Source: UBA1413 sp037447215
GTDB lineage: Bacteria; Bacteroidota; Bacteroidia; Bacteroidales; Prolixibacteraceae
Length of the DNA: 64,000 nucleotides
Direction of reading: 5' to 3'
Assembly: GCA_037447215.1 (NCBI GenBank)
Contig: JBBIHB010000014.1
Span: forward strand, 1-64,000
In this document: one piece after another, positions 8,288 through 17,203 of the stretch
Layout of the letters: each line of letters opens with the position of its first letter
How positions within the stretch are numbered: the stretch's first letter is position 1
Program-made: the position numbers and the translations under genes
Notes under the pieces: model-generated
Seen by the model: only the letters and a program-made list of their open reading frames with translations
Told to the model about the DNA's origin: nothing
The model's database searches: none

Positions 8288-9295
8288 TCAATAATAGAGA
8301 GCTACTTCATTTTTTTTCTGGTTGGCGCTCATAATATAATCTGTGCCGTTTGCTGTAAATATCTGTGTTTGAGTTGGACCTGCATCTTCTTCGAGTACTG
8401 TCTTTGAAAATTTGCCATGGGCTAAATCGATTACTTTAAAAAGATCGAGGGTAAACGAACCTCTTCTGTTTCCGACAACGATCACGGGTTCGTTATTGAA
8501 AAATCCACAGCTTAGTCCATGACCGAACGAGAGGGTATCACTGAATTTCAGTTCCCAGTTCATCCCGTTTTTTTTGTAAACATTCAGCGCTTCGCCATGA
8601 AATGGTTCGATGGTAATCAGTTCTTCACGGCCATCTCCATCCAGATCGATAAAGCAAAATTCACTCACTTCTTTTTCAAAAAGAGGCTTTTTCACCCATT
8701 TGTCACCGGGGAGCTGTTCGAAGTAAAAAATTCCCTCAGCTCCCGATATGCAAATGGTTTCAATTCCATTAATTTGTGACCGCAACATACCGTGGTTGCG
8801 GGTCAGGCTATTGTCAATCATCTCCGGGTTGAGCGGGATGGTGGGATGGTCATCAAGCCGGATAAGGTACATCTCTCCGGGTTTTGACCAATCCGGAGGG
8901 TCTGCCTTGTGCTTGCTGACAGAAGCTGCAAAAAGATAGTTTTTTCCCTTCCGGTGAAGTATTTCGCAACGGTGTGCAAAAGGCAAATCCATTGCTTTTT
9001 GCGATTTCCATTCATCACCCAACCACTGATGCATAAAAACTCCGGCCTCTGCGCCTATAAATGGCGGGAATAACCCCATGATCGAGAAAAACAGATCGGG
9101 GCTTCCGGGAACCGGGATAAAACTCATAACACCACCCGGACAGCCAGTTACAAGGCTTGAATTACAAGAAGCAAGATTGCACAGGTAAACCTCCGGTTTG
9201 GTTTCAGAACCGGCAGCGACAAACGTTTCGGCGCCTACCCGAAAGGCATTGGCGGTATAAACCGATTCGATATTAAGGATTACTTTTTTCTTCAT
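8288..9295 (-). CDS. FG-GAP/VCBS-like beta-propeller protein, unknown function
   Basis: A 335-residue protein without signal peptide or membrane segment. It consists of repeated short strands typical of a beta-propeller and has one clear FG-GAP/VCBS calcium-type loop, FIDLDGDGREELITI. A CNLASCNSSLVTGCPGG segment near residues 39-55 is cysteine-rich. Beta-propellers of this type are usually secreted, so a cytosolic one beside garR and a GntP permease is unusual. It may be an isomerase or lactonase-like enzyme for a sugar acid, but no catalytic residues can be named. A -7 box lies at 9338-9345. Confidence 0.6.
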   Translation of the reverse strand: MKKKVILNIESVYTANAFRVGAETFVAAGSETKPEVYLCNLASCNSSLVTGCPGGVMSFIPVPGSPDLFFSIMGLFPPFIGAEAGVFMHQWLGDEWKSQKAMDLPFAHRCEILHRKGKNYLFAASVSKHKADPPDWSKPGEMYLIRLDDHPTIPLNPEMIDNSLTRNHGMLRSQINGIETICISGAEGIFYFEQLPGDKWVKKPLFEKEVSEFCFIDLDGDGREELITIEPFHGEALNVYKKNGMNWELKFSDTLSFGHGLSCGFFNNEPVIVVGNRRGSFTLDLFKVIDLAHGKFSKTVLEEDAGPTQTQIFTANGTDYIMSANQKKNEVALYY

Positions 9296-9337
9296 ACAGC
9301 AGGTATTTTATATTATTTTTTTAGTTCATATTTTTAA

Positions 9338-9345
9338 CAAAGGTA
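9338..9345 (-). promoter_or_regulatory. Predicted -7 box for the FG-GAP gene
   Basis: The minus strand reads TACCTTTG (TAnnTTTG), 42 bases before the start at 9295. Confidence 0.4.
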
Positions 9346-9355
9346 CTGTTTACCT

Positions 9356-9540
9356 GGTGATATCCTCTCCGTCAGCCTACAGAATCGGAATGACAAGTAT
9401 CTGAATATTTTTGAATTTGGGAGGGACAGAATGCGGCTTCTCCATAAAACTATCCCTCCCAAATGCCCGCAATCACCTAACATGTTGTCATTTTAAACGT
9501 ATCCGCCAGTTGGCGGAGAAGTGAAGAATTTCATCTTTCA
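9356..9540. repeat. MITE-like palindromic intergenic repeat
   Basis: Three nested layers of symmetry fill this non-coding gap. The outer layer is two inverted copies of a degenerate unit that begins TTGTCATT and contains GGCGGAGA-like sequence: one on the minus strand (about 9397 to 9356), one on the plus strand (about 9485 to 9537). Inside is a perfect 11-bp inverted repeat TTTGGGAGGGA / TCCCTCCCAAA at 9416-9463. The plus-strand copy carries a further small hairpin, TCCGCCA-GT-TGGCGGA, at 9502-9517. Similar TGTCATT...-type units are scattered through Bacteroidota genomes, to my knowledge. No transposase gene is present. Confidence 0.6.
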
Positions 9541-9588
9541 ATTAAGTTTTAACCGGACCACAGTGATATTTTTCTCAGGACGCGCAAA

Positions 9589-10923
9589 TTAACAAAAAAA
9601 AGTGTGTATTATCCAAACTACGGTCATGGCTGTAAACCCGCAAACCAAAGTTCCCAACGTATGTAGTTTGTAGCCGGTTTTTACATTCATATTCGACATT
9701 TGGGTAACTACCCAGAAAAAGCTGTCGTTGACCTGTGATACCACCATTGAACCAGCTCCAATAGCCGAAATTACCAGTGCTTTTTCGAGCGGAGATTCAA
9801 AACCCAGAATAGACATCATGGGTGCCATTATGGAAGCAGTAGTAATAACCGCAACCGTTGAAGAGCCCTGGGCGCTTTTCAAAGCCGCCGCTATTAAAAA
9901 TGGTAACCAGATACTCAGATTGATTTCAGACAGCGAACTACCCAGGATATCGGCAATGGACGAGTTGCGCAATACCATTCCAAATGAGCCGCCAGCCCCT
10001 GTAATCAGGATAATTAATGCCGCCGAAAGCAATGCTTTTCCAACCCATCCGGTAGCAGAAAGCATGTTCCGGTCGAATTTTGTGGGTAGCCTGAAGGCAA
10101 AAAATACACCGATGATCAATGCTATAACCGGTTCGCCGATAAACCCGAAAAGCGTTTTTATAAACCCGGTACCAAAGGGATGGGTCGGAAAATCGGATAC
10201 TGATTTCAGTACAATCAAAAGGAGCGGAACAATAATCGGTATAAAAGAATTCAGGGCAGAGGGCGCTTTTTTTATTTTTTCCACAATATCTTCTTCGCTT
10301 TCATCAGGATTGGGGTCAATGAAAATCCGTGAGGCAATTTTTGTTGCAAAAATAAAAGCCCCAAGCAGGGCAAACAGACTTACCACACAGCCAACTATGA
10401 TGACCATTCCAATATCGGCCTGCAAAATACCTGCTGCTGCAATTGGTCCCGGTGTTGGCGGTACAAGGCAATGGGTAATTGTCAGCCCCAGGCTTAAAGC
10501 AATGGCAGGCCCCGCCAAAGAAATTTTTGCCCTTTGGGAGAGCGCTTTGTTGAGCGGCGACAAAATTACAAATCCGGAATCGGCAAATACAGGAATCGAA
10601 ACAAAATAGCCCATAATCGCCATAGCCAAAGGAACCCGCTTTTCACCGGCCAGTTTCAGAATAATCTTTGCCATGATGTAAGCCCCTCCTGATTCTTCTA
10701 GAAAAGTGCCGATAATGCATCCGGCAACTATTACAATCCCGATATACCCGATGGTATTACCGAAACCACCGTTTACCGATTTAACAATTTCAATCAACGG
10801 CATACCGGAAAATAATCCAAAACCAATAGCTGCCAGCAGCAAAGCTAATAATGGGTGAAGTTTGAATTTTGTAGTGGAGATTATTATAAATAAAATACAG
10901 GCAAGAAGCAGTATAATCAGCAT
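9589..10923 (-). CDS. GntP-family gluconate/glycerate:H+ symporter
   Basis: A 444-residue inner-membrane permease with about 12-13 hydrophobic segments. It matches the GntP family: conserved stretches include PLLALLLAAIGFGL, a GGFGNTIGYIGIVIVAG region, and THCLVPPTPGPIAAAGI with its proline-rich signature. GntP members import gluconate, other sugar acids or glycerate. Proximity to tartronate semialdehyde reductase suggests a sugar acid feeding the glycerate pathway, which is inference. A -7 box lies at 11013-11020. Confidence 0.87.
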   Translation of the reverse strand: MLIILLLACILFIIISTTKFKLHPLLALLLAAIGFGLFSGMPLIEIVKSVNGGFGNTIGYIGIVIVAGCIIGTFLEESGGAYIMAKIILKLAGEKRVPLAMAIMGYFVSIPVFADSGFVILSPLNKALSQRAKISLAGPAIALSLGLTITHCLVPPTPGPIAAAGILQADIGMVIIVGCVVSLFALLGAFIFATKIASRIFIDPNPDESEEDIVEKIKKAPSALNSFIPIIVPLLLIVLKSVSDFPTHPFGTGFIKTLFGFIGEPVIALIIGVFFAFRLPTKFDRNMLSATGWVGKALLSAALIILITGAGGSFGMVLRNSSIADILGSSLSEINLSIWLPFLIAAALKSAQGSSTVAVITTASIMAPMMSILGFESPLEKALVISAIGAGSMVVSQVNDSFFWVVTQMSNMNVKTGYKLHTLGTLVCGFTAMTVVWIIHTFFC

Positions 10924-11012
10924 ATGGATATCTCAATAATATAAAACTCTTATTATCAACTGGATGATTGTTTATGTAACCCCGGTACTATTCTGTTGAA
11001 TGTAATGTGAAA

Positions 11013-11020
11013 CAAATTTA
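11013..11020 (-). promoter_or_regulatory. Predicted -7 box for the GntP gene
   Basis: The minus strand reads TAAATTTG (TAnnTTTG), 89 bases before the permease start. Confidence 0.4.
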
Positions 11021-11318
11021 GTAAAAATGTGGAGTTTTTTAGTGCAGGCGATTTTTTGTTCAGGAAAAGGTATTTTATTCAATTTTCAATATTTTCCTTA
11101 TTACCGCCCTCCCGGCAAACTCAATTTGGAGAATTTAAAGTCCCAGCTTTTAGTTTGATATATTTTACAAAACTGTGTTGTTCTTTTTTCGTGATAAAAA
11201 TGTCCCTACATTTTTGCCGGAAGTATTTATCCGGCTACTTGATTTTATTTCATCAAAAAAATTCAGGTTTTCAATATACATTGGGGTCGTAAGTTTTATT
11301 GGGATAGACCTTTTTACC

Positions 11319-12410
11319 TTAGTCAGCCGCTATGATGTCATAAACTCCTAAATTTGTAGAGTAATGCCATGTATAATTGCCGGACAACCTGTCGATTATC
11401 CCGTTCGATTTCATAATGAGCTCATAATCACGTGAAACAAATCCAAAAGTAACATATATGTACCAAACTGAATGTAAAGAGATTCCAGTTGTGCCGTGGG
11501 TGGTCCAGGATTCTCTGCCACCTATGGTTTTTGAAATAAAAAAAAAAAAAACTGACAAGCATCCTGATCCGGTAACGCACACCAAATCTTATCCTCTTGT
11601 TGTAAAGCCTTCCATTTTTGATATAAACTGCATCGAACCAACCGGTAAATTTACTGATAATTGAACCTCATTCCACGAATCACGCCCATTATTAGACAAA
11701 TAGCTGGACCATATCCTGATATCCTTTAAAATATTTCTCTGGAGAAGTGAAATTTAAGGTAGCAAGAGACCAGGGAAATGTACAGTTCATATCCTATGTT
11801 AATCCTGCATTTACCGATTTCCGTATAAAATAACCGAAGGACGGATTGTTGTGTTAGTTCCGCCAAATTCCTGACGCATATCCGGCATCGGTTGCGGGGA
11901 AATGGATTTTGGAAACCAGCCGGTACGGTACTCATTATCAATTAAATTTCAGACGGTATCCCGTGATGCGCCGCTGTCACTGTACGCAGAATTGCTTTAT
12001 TGCTGGTTATTATGCCAGAGTCTGAGTTTAAAAAATGAAATGAACTTTAATCTTGACGTTCAATATCAGATACGATTTTCCAGCTTTTTCCAGTTTCTCT
12101 GACTTCATTAATCTGCCCAAAAAGTTTATTGAATTATCAATGCTAAATCGGCCAACTGCAATGACGGTTGAAATTGCGAAAAACTGAAAATCTTTAATAT
12201 CAACTTTGACCTGAAATGGTCTTTAAATCCAGGTTTCACAAGTATCCACAGTTCTCAGGAAATAAGAGTATCCACTCATTGATAATCCCACCCAATCATT
12301 TTCGAATTTTACAATCGTTGTCCTCCAGCGAATTTCATCCAGGTGCATTATTGACCATTAAACATATACCGGAAAAAAACCACAAGCATGATCAAAATGG
12401 CTAATTATCA
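11319..12410 (-). pseudogene. Decayed YCF48/BNR-type repeat protein
   Basis: No intact reading frame exists, but minus-strand translation in shifting frames gives successive YCF48-like repeat fragments in the right order. They include WVGLSMSGYSYFLRTVDT (about 12290-12237), DFQFFAISTVIAVGRF, DAGYASGIWRN, RKSVNAGLT, FTSPEKYFKGYQDM, VQLFVSNNGRDSWNEV, MQFISKMEGF and ESWTTHGTTGISLHSVW. Interruptions are stop codons and frameshifts, including a 13-base A run near 11538. Such repeats are typical of large secreted Bacteroidota proteins. The true ends are uncertain; 10924-11318 and the stretch after 12410 show no recognisable gene. Confidence 0.75.
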
Positions 12411-12833
12411 CATATTTACTTATTTAACATAGAGTATTCAGCTGCTTTTTGCAAATATTTTACTCAGAACTTTTTCAACTCTTATCTTTCTAACCCGATA
12501 AGTACCCTACCGGAAGGGTTACCGTATCATTGGATTCATGAACCACAGTAAACCGGATAGGCCTCCTGTCAATGCTGAAAATTGATTTCCACGGAAAGGT
12601 GTTCGTTAATATACCATGATAAGGAGCATGGCTCCGACCACCGTAAATACTTGTATTTAAGGATAGTTCAAGATTCTGGTATTATTAATTGGCCGGAGTT
12701 ACTCCGGGGATACCTTGGCTACATTGGATTTTGGTTTTAAAATTTATGGTAAAAATATTTGAAAGACAACATTTTTTAACCTCTAAATTCCATCCCCATC
12801 AAAATAAAATTCAATCAGATAGGTTAAAATTTG
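12411..12833. other. Non-coding stretch upstream of guaB
   Basis: No supportable gene or RNA. It may include further eroded sequence from the N-terminal part of the YCF48-type pseudogene, but I could not match a repeat here. The long open frame running from 12689 into guaB is only the upstream extension of guaB. Confidence 0.5.
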
Positions 12834-12841
12834 TAGTTTTG
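12834..12841 (+). promoter_or_regulatory. Predicted -7 box for guaB
   Basis: TAGTTTTG matches TAnnTTTG and lies 30 bases before the guaB ATG at 12872. Confidence 0.5.
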
Positions 12842-12871
12842 CGCATTGTTTTAAAATTTAAAAACAGGTCC

Positions 12872-14350
12872 ATGTCGTTTATAACTGATAAAGTGGTTTC
12901 CGAAGGTCTGACTTTCGATGATGTATTGCTGATACCTTCCTATTCCGGAATACTTCCCCGTGAAGTAGATTTGCAAACCAGTTTCACCAGGAACATATTA
13001 TTAAATACACCGGTTGTTTCGGCTGCAATGGATACTGTAACCGAATATAAACTGGCGATTGCCATTGCCCGCGAAGGTGGTATTGGGGTTATTCATAAAA
13101 ATATGGATATTGAGGAACAGGCCAGGCAGGTAATCAGCGTTAAACGGGCCGAAAACGGGATGATTTTCGACCCCATTACCATTGTCCAGGAAAAAAAGGT
13201 TGCCGATGCACTTATGTTGATGGCTAACTATAAAATTGGCGGGATTCCGGTAGTTGATGCCAATGGATTCCTGGTTGGAATTGTCACAAACCGGGACCTG
13301 CGTTTTGAGAAAAATATGGACCGCCCCATTTCAGAAGTGATGACGCGCGATAATCTGGTTACAACTACCGAATCGACCAACCTCGAAAAAGCTTCTGAAA
13401 TCCTTCAGAGCCACAAAATTGAAAAATTGCCTGTTGTTGATAAAAATGGAAAGCTTATAGGTTTGGTAACCTATAAAGATATAACCAAAGCCAAAGACAA
13501 ACCCTTTGCCTGCAAAGACGAACGTGGCCGGTTGAGGGTTGCAGCAGCAGTCGGCATAGCTGGCGATTCTTTGGAAAGGATAGATGAACTGGTTAAGGCA
13601 CAGGTTGATGCCATTGTTATTGATACCGCTCATGGGCACACCCGGGGAGTCCTTGAAATGCTTCGTCGTGCCAAAGTAAAATACCCTGAATTGGAGTTTA
13701 TTGCCGGAAATATAGCCACTGCCGAAGCAGCTACCGACCTGGTACTGGCTGGCGCCGATGCAGTAAAAGTAGGTATTGGGCCGGGTTCAATCTGTACTAC
13801 CCGGGTTATTGCCGGGGTAGGTGTTCCGCAACTTTCCGCTATTTACAACGTGGCAAAAGCTATACGCGACTCTGGCGTTCCGGTTATCGCCGACGGTGGT
13901 ATCCGTTATTCTGGCGATATTGTAAAAGCTCTGGCAGCAGGGGCCCATTCAATTATGGCAGGTGGATTGTTTGCAGGAGTGGAAGAATCGCCAGGTGAAA
14001 CCATTCTCTATCAGGGACGTAAGTTTAAGGCTTACCGCGGTATGGGTTCCCTCGAAGCTATGCAGAAAGGCTCAAAAGACCGCTATTTCCAGGATATGGA
14101 AGAGGACATTAAAAAACTGGTGCCCGAAGGGATAGCAGCCCGTGTTCCTTTTAAAGGGACCCTCGATGAAGTACTTTATCAGTTAATGGGCGGCCTCAGG
14201 GCTGGTATGGGATATTGCGGGGCCAAAAACATTAAAATGCTACAACAATCGAAATTCACCCGGATATCGATAGCCGGTGTCCAGGAAAGCCATCCACACG
14301 ATGTAGCAATAACCCGCGAAGCACCAAATTACAGCAGCAGGCAGATTTAA
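12872..14350 (+). CDS. guaB: Inosine-5'-monophosphate dehydrogenase
   Basis: Oxidises IMP to XMP with NAD+, the first committed step of GMP synthesis. The start at 12872 (MSFITDKVV) is set by the conserved N-terminus (EGLTFDDVLLIPSYSG); upstream in-frame sequence to 12689 is not family-like. Two CBS domains interrupt the barrel (about residues 95-215: IGGIPVVDANG, IEKLPVVDKNGKLIGLV). The catalytic loop GIGPGSICTTR carries the nucleophilic Cys, and GPGSICTTRVIAGVGVPQ and MAGGLFAGVEESPGE are also typical. Full length at about 492 residues. It precedes the chaperone genes by about 40 bp and may be co-transcribed with them. Confidence 0.97.
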   Translation: MSFITDKVVSEGLTFDDVLLIPSYSGILPREVDLQTSFTRNILLNTPVVSAAMDTVTEYKLAIAIAREGGIGVIHKNMDIEEQARQVISVKRAENGMIFDPITIVQEKKVADALMLMANYKIGGIPVVDANGFLVGIVTNRDLRFEKNMDRPISEVMTRDNLVTTTESTNLEKASEILQSHKIEKLPVVDKNGKLIGLVTYKDITKAKDKPFACKDERGRLRVAAAVGIAGDSLERIDELVKAQVDAIVIDTAHGHTRGVLEMLRRAKVKYPELEFIAGNIATAEAATDLVLAGADAVKVGIGPGSICTTRVIAGVGVPQLSAIYNVAKAIRDSGVPVIADGGIRYSGDIVKALAAGAHSIMAGGLFAGVEESPGETILYQGRKFKAYRGMGSLEAMQKGSKDRYFQDMEEDIKKLVPEGIAARVPFKGTLDEVLYQLMGGLRAGMGYCGAKNIKMLQQSKFTRISIAGVQESHPHDVAITREAPNYSSRQI

Positions 14351-14390
14351 TCCAGCTTAGTTGATCAATCAGATATTAAATTAACGCACC

Positions 14391-16325
14391 ATGAAAAAAA
14401 TTCTTTTTTCAATTGTTCTGGCCGGAATTTTTGCCAGTCCGGTTTTTTCGCAAAAGAAGCAGGATGTTTTAGTCACTGTAGGAAAAGAAAAAATATATGC
14501 CGGAGATTTTAAAAAGATTTACGAAAGGAACAACAACAATATTACTGATCCCGCCGAAAGAAAAACACCGGAAGAATATCTTGAACTGTATGTTAATTTC
14601 AAACTTAAGGTACTCGAAGCCAAAGCAATGGGACTTGACACTTCAAGGGCTTTTATCGAAGAACTTGCAGGTTACCGTACCGAACTGGCCGAACCTTACC
14701 TCACCGATATTTTGTACAACGAAAAATTGGTTGAAGATACATACCAAAGGATGACAAAAGAGGTAAATGCAAGCCATCTGCTGATAACCTTTCCGCAGAA
14801 TCCGTCGCCTGCCGATACCCTTGCTGTATTGAAACGCATACGTGAAATTCGTTCCGAGATTGAAAACGGCCTTGATTTTAATGAAGCGGCCATGCGCTAT
14901 TCACAGGATCCTTCGGCTGCCCAGAACCGTGGTAATCTGGGGTGGTTCACAGCTTTTCAGATGGTTACACCTTTCGAAGATGCAGCATACAATACCCCGG
15001 TGGGCAAAATTTCGGAACCTGTGCGCACCCAATTCGGTTATCATTTGCTGAAAGTCCATAGCATAAGGGATGCACAGGGTGAAATTAAAGTAGCCCACAT
15101 CATGAAAATGTTTACACCCGATATCAACCCGGAAGCAAAGCAAAAGCTCCGCAAATCAATCGATAGCTTATATGTGATTTTGCAACAGGGTGCAGATTTT
15201 GCTGAACTGGCACGCAACAATTCCGACGATCAGCGCAGCGCCGTGAACGGAGGTGAAATGCCTTATTTCGGTAGAAGCCGAATGATCCCTGAGTTTTCTG
15301 ATCCGGCGTTTTCCCTGGCCAAAAATGGTGACATTTCAAAACCTATAGAAACCGATTTTGGTTATCACATCATCAAGCGCATCGACCTGAAACCTGTTCC
15401 TGCATTTGATGAAGTAAAACGGGAATTGGAAGAGCGCATAAAGCGTGACCCGGAAAGAACAACCCATAGCCGTGAAATTTTTATTTCCAAATTGAAAAAT
15501 GAATATAATTTTTCCGGCAATCAGAAGATAATCGACGAAAAAATCCGGAAAGCTGCAAATTGGTTTTCGGATGGCAATTTTCAGGTACCCGAAAATATTT
15601 CGGATTATGATATTTTGTTCACTTTTGCAGGTAAAAGTTATTGGGCCGGGGATTGGTTTTCGTGGCTTGGCAAGCTTCAGCTTATTGCTCCTGAAAATCA
15701 GGAATCAGTCCTGGCAAATCAGTACCATGCCTGGGAAGAAGAGATGATCATTGCATACGAAGACAACAGGCTCGAAGACAAATACCCCGATTTCAGGTCA
15801 TTGGTACAGGAATACCACGACGGTTTGTTGCTTTTTGCGGTTTCTGAACAGGAAATATGGCAACGGGCTTCCTCTGATACAATTGGGTTAAAGGCATTTT
15901 ACGAAACAAACAAGAACAAATATATGTGGGGCGAACGCTTTAAAGGCATGATTGTGAAGTGTTCCCTTCCGGGAATTAAAGAAAGAATTGAAGATTACCT
16001 TGACCAGGGAATCCCAATGGCTGAAATTTACGATAAAGAAAACCTGAGTGAAGAATATTTTGATGTTGAACAAGGTGCATGGGCTAAGGGTGAAAATAAA
16101 ATCATCGATTATTTTATGTGGGATGGTACGAAACCAGACGATTGGGATGATGAAACCGGTTTTATCAAAGGTGAAATAATTGGGCCTGAACCAAAGCTCC
16201 TTGAAGAATCAAGAGGTTTTCACATATCTGATTATCAGCAAAACCTCGAAGAAAACTGGTTAAAAGAACTCCGTAAAAAATATCCGGTTAAAGTGAACAG
16301 GAAAGTTCTGAAATCTATCGGCTAA
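14391..16325 (+). CDS. Periplasmic PpiC-type peptidyl-prolyl isomerase, two parvulin domains
   Basis: A 644-residue exported foldase. A signal peptide (MKKILFSIVLAGIFASPVFS) is followed by a SurA-like N-terminal helical region. Parvulin domain 1 spans about 122-228 (VNASHLLITFP, GGxLGWF-like NRGNLGWF, FGYHLLKV). Parvulin domain 2 spans about 230-340 (EIKVAHIMKMF, NGGEMPYFGRS, FGYHIIKRIDLKPVP). A ~300-residue C-terminal helical region follows. It starts the run of three related foldases; its stop overlaps the next start by one base. Likely role: outer-membrane or secreted protein folding. Confidence 0.88.
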   Translation: MKKILFSIVLAGIFASPVFSQKKQDVLVTVGKEKIYAGDFKKIYERNNNNITDPAERKTPEEYLELYVNFKLKVLEAKAMGLDTSRAFIEELAGYRTELAEPYLTDILYNEKLVEDTYQRMTKEVNASHLLITFPQNPSPADTLAVLKRIREIRSEIENGLDFNEAAMRYSQDPSAAQNRGNLGWFTAFQMVTPFEDAAYNTPVGKISEPVRTQFGYHLLKVHSIRDAQGEIKVAHIMKMFTPDINPEAKQKLRKSIDSLYVILQQGADFAELARNNSDDQRSAVNGGEMPYFGRSRMIPEFSDPAFSLAKNGDISKPIETDFGYHIIKRIDLKPVPAFDEVKRELEERIKRDPERTTHSREIFISKLKNEYNFSGNQKIIDEKIRKAANWFSDGNFQVPENISDYDILFTFAGKSYWAGDWFSWLGKLQLIAPENQESVLANQYHAWEEEMIIAYEDNRLEDKYPDFRSLVQEYHDGLLLFAVSEQEIWQRASSDTIGLKAFYETNKNKYMWGERFKGMIVKCSLPGIKERIEDYLDQGIPMAEIYDKENLSEEYFDVEQGAWAKGENKIIDYFMWDGTKPDDWDDETGFIKGEIIGPEPKLLEESRGFHISDYQQNLEENWLKELRKKYPVKVNRKVLKSIG

Positions 16326-17203
16326 TGCAGAAAATAACTGTAAAATACTTTTTTTTCGTGTTGGTGGTTGCTCTTGTTTCTTGCAACTTCTTCACTGATT
16401 CCGATAAAATACCATTGGCAAGGGTGGGTGATAGGGTTTTATACCTCGATGACCTGAAAACTGTTATCCCTTCAGGCCTTTCGGCCGATGACAGTATGAT
16501 GCTCGCAGAAGATTACATTAAAAAATGGGTTATGAACGAGTTGCTGGTGAAGAAAGCCGAGGAAAACCTTTCCCCAGGCCAGAAAGATTTATCAAAGGAA
16601 CTAATGGAATACCGCAATTCGATGCTGACCTACCGGTACAAAATGGAATTGATGTTTCAGAAGCTCGATACGGTTGTCAGCGAACAGGAAATTTCGGAAT
16701 ATTACAGGCAACACAGCGATAACTTTGTTTTAAGTCGAAATATAGTAAAAGCTGTTTTCATAAAAATTCCTACTGAAGTTTCGCGGCCTGAGCAGGCAAA
16801 AGTATTTTGCGAACAGGTTTCGGATGATAACCTTCGCGAGTTGCAGGAATTTTGCACGAAGTTTGCTACAACCTGCGATGTTTTTGTGGACAATTGGGTA
16901 GATATTGATATGCTGCTCCTTCACCTCCCTGAACCAATGGCCGATGAAAACCGTTTTTTGAAGGGAAATGGTATGATTGAGCTGCGCGATAAAGAATTTT
17001 ATTATTTGCTCTGCGTTATTGATCACAGGCTTGCCAACCAGGTTGCACCGGTTGAATATGTTGCCGATAACATAAAAAACCTGATCATTAACAGGCGAAG
17101 GATTGATTTTATCAGAAAAATTGAAGAAGATGTATATTTGGAAGGTATCAGAAACAATAAGTTTAAACTCTATAGTTATGAATTCAACAATGAAGATGAA
17201 TAA
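16325..17203 (+). CDS. SurA/PpiC-like lipoprotein chaperone
   Basis: A 292-residue predicted lipoprotein: the signal peptide ends in a lipobox (VVALVSC, Cys about 20). The SurA_N-type start (KIPLARVGDRVLYLDDL) and helices (YIKKWVMNELLVKKAEENL) are followed by a poorly conserved region without the clear GGxLGW/FGYH parvulin signature. It may be a chaperone rather than an active isomerase. It lies between two clear parvulin proteins, overlapping the first by one base and the surA start by about 14 bases. Confidence 0.75.
   Translation: MQKITVKYFFFVLVVALVSCNFFTDSDKIPLARVGDRVLYLDDLKTVIPSGLSADDSMMLAEDYIKKWVMNELLVKKAEENLSPGQKDLSKELMEYRNSMLTYRYKMELMFQKLDTVVSEQEISEYYRQHSDNFVLSRNIVKAVFIKIPTEVSRPEQAKVFCEQVSDDNLRELQEFCTKFATTCDVFVDNWVDIDMLLLHLPEPMADENRFLKGNGMIELRDKEFYYLLCVIDHRLANQVAPVEYVADNIKNLIINRRRIDFIRKIEEDVYLEGIRNNKFKLYSYEFNNEDE

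Noticed and set aside
9728..10609. A 293-codon open frame on the plus strand opposite the GntP gene
   Set aside because: Its residues mirror the permease codons (low-complexity Ile/Ala/Pro/Thr mix) and it has no family resemblance; it is an antisense shadow.
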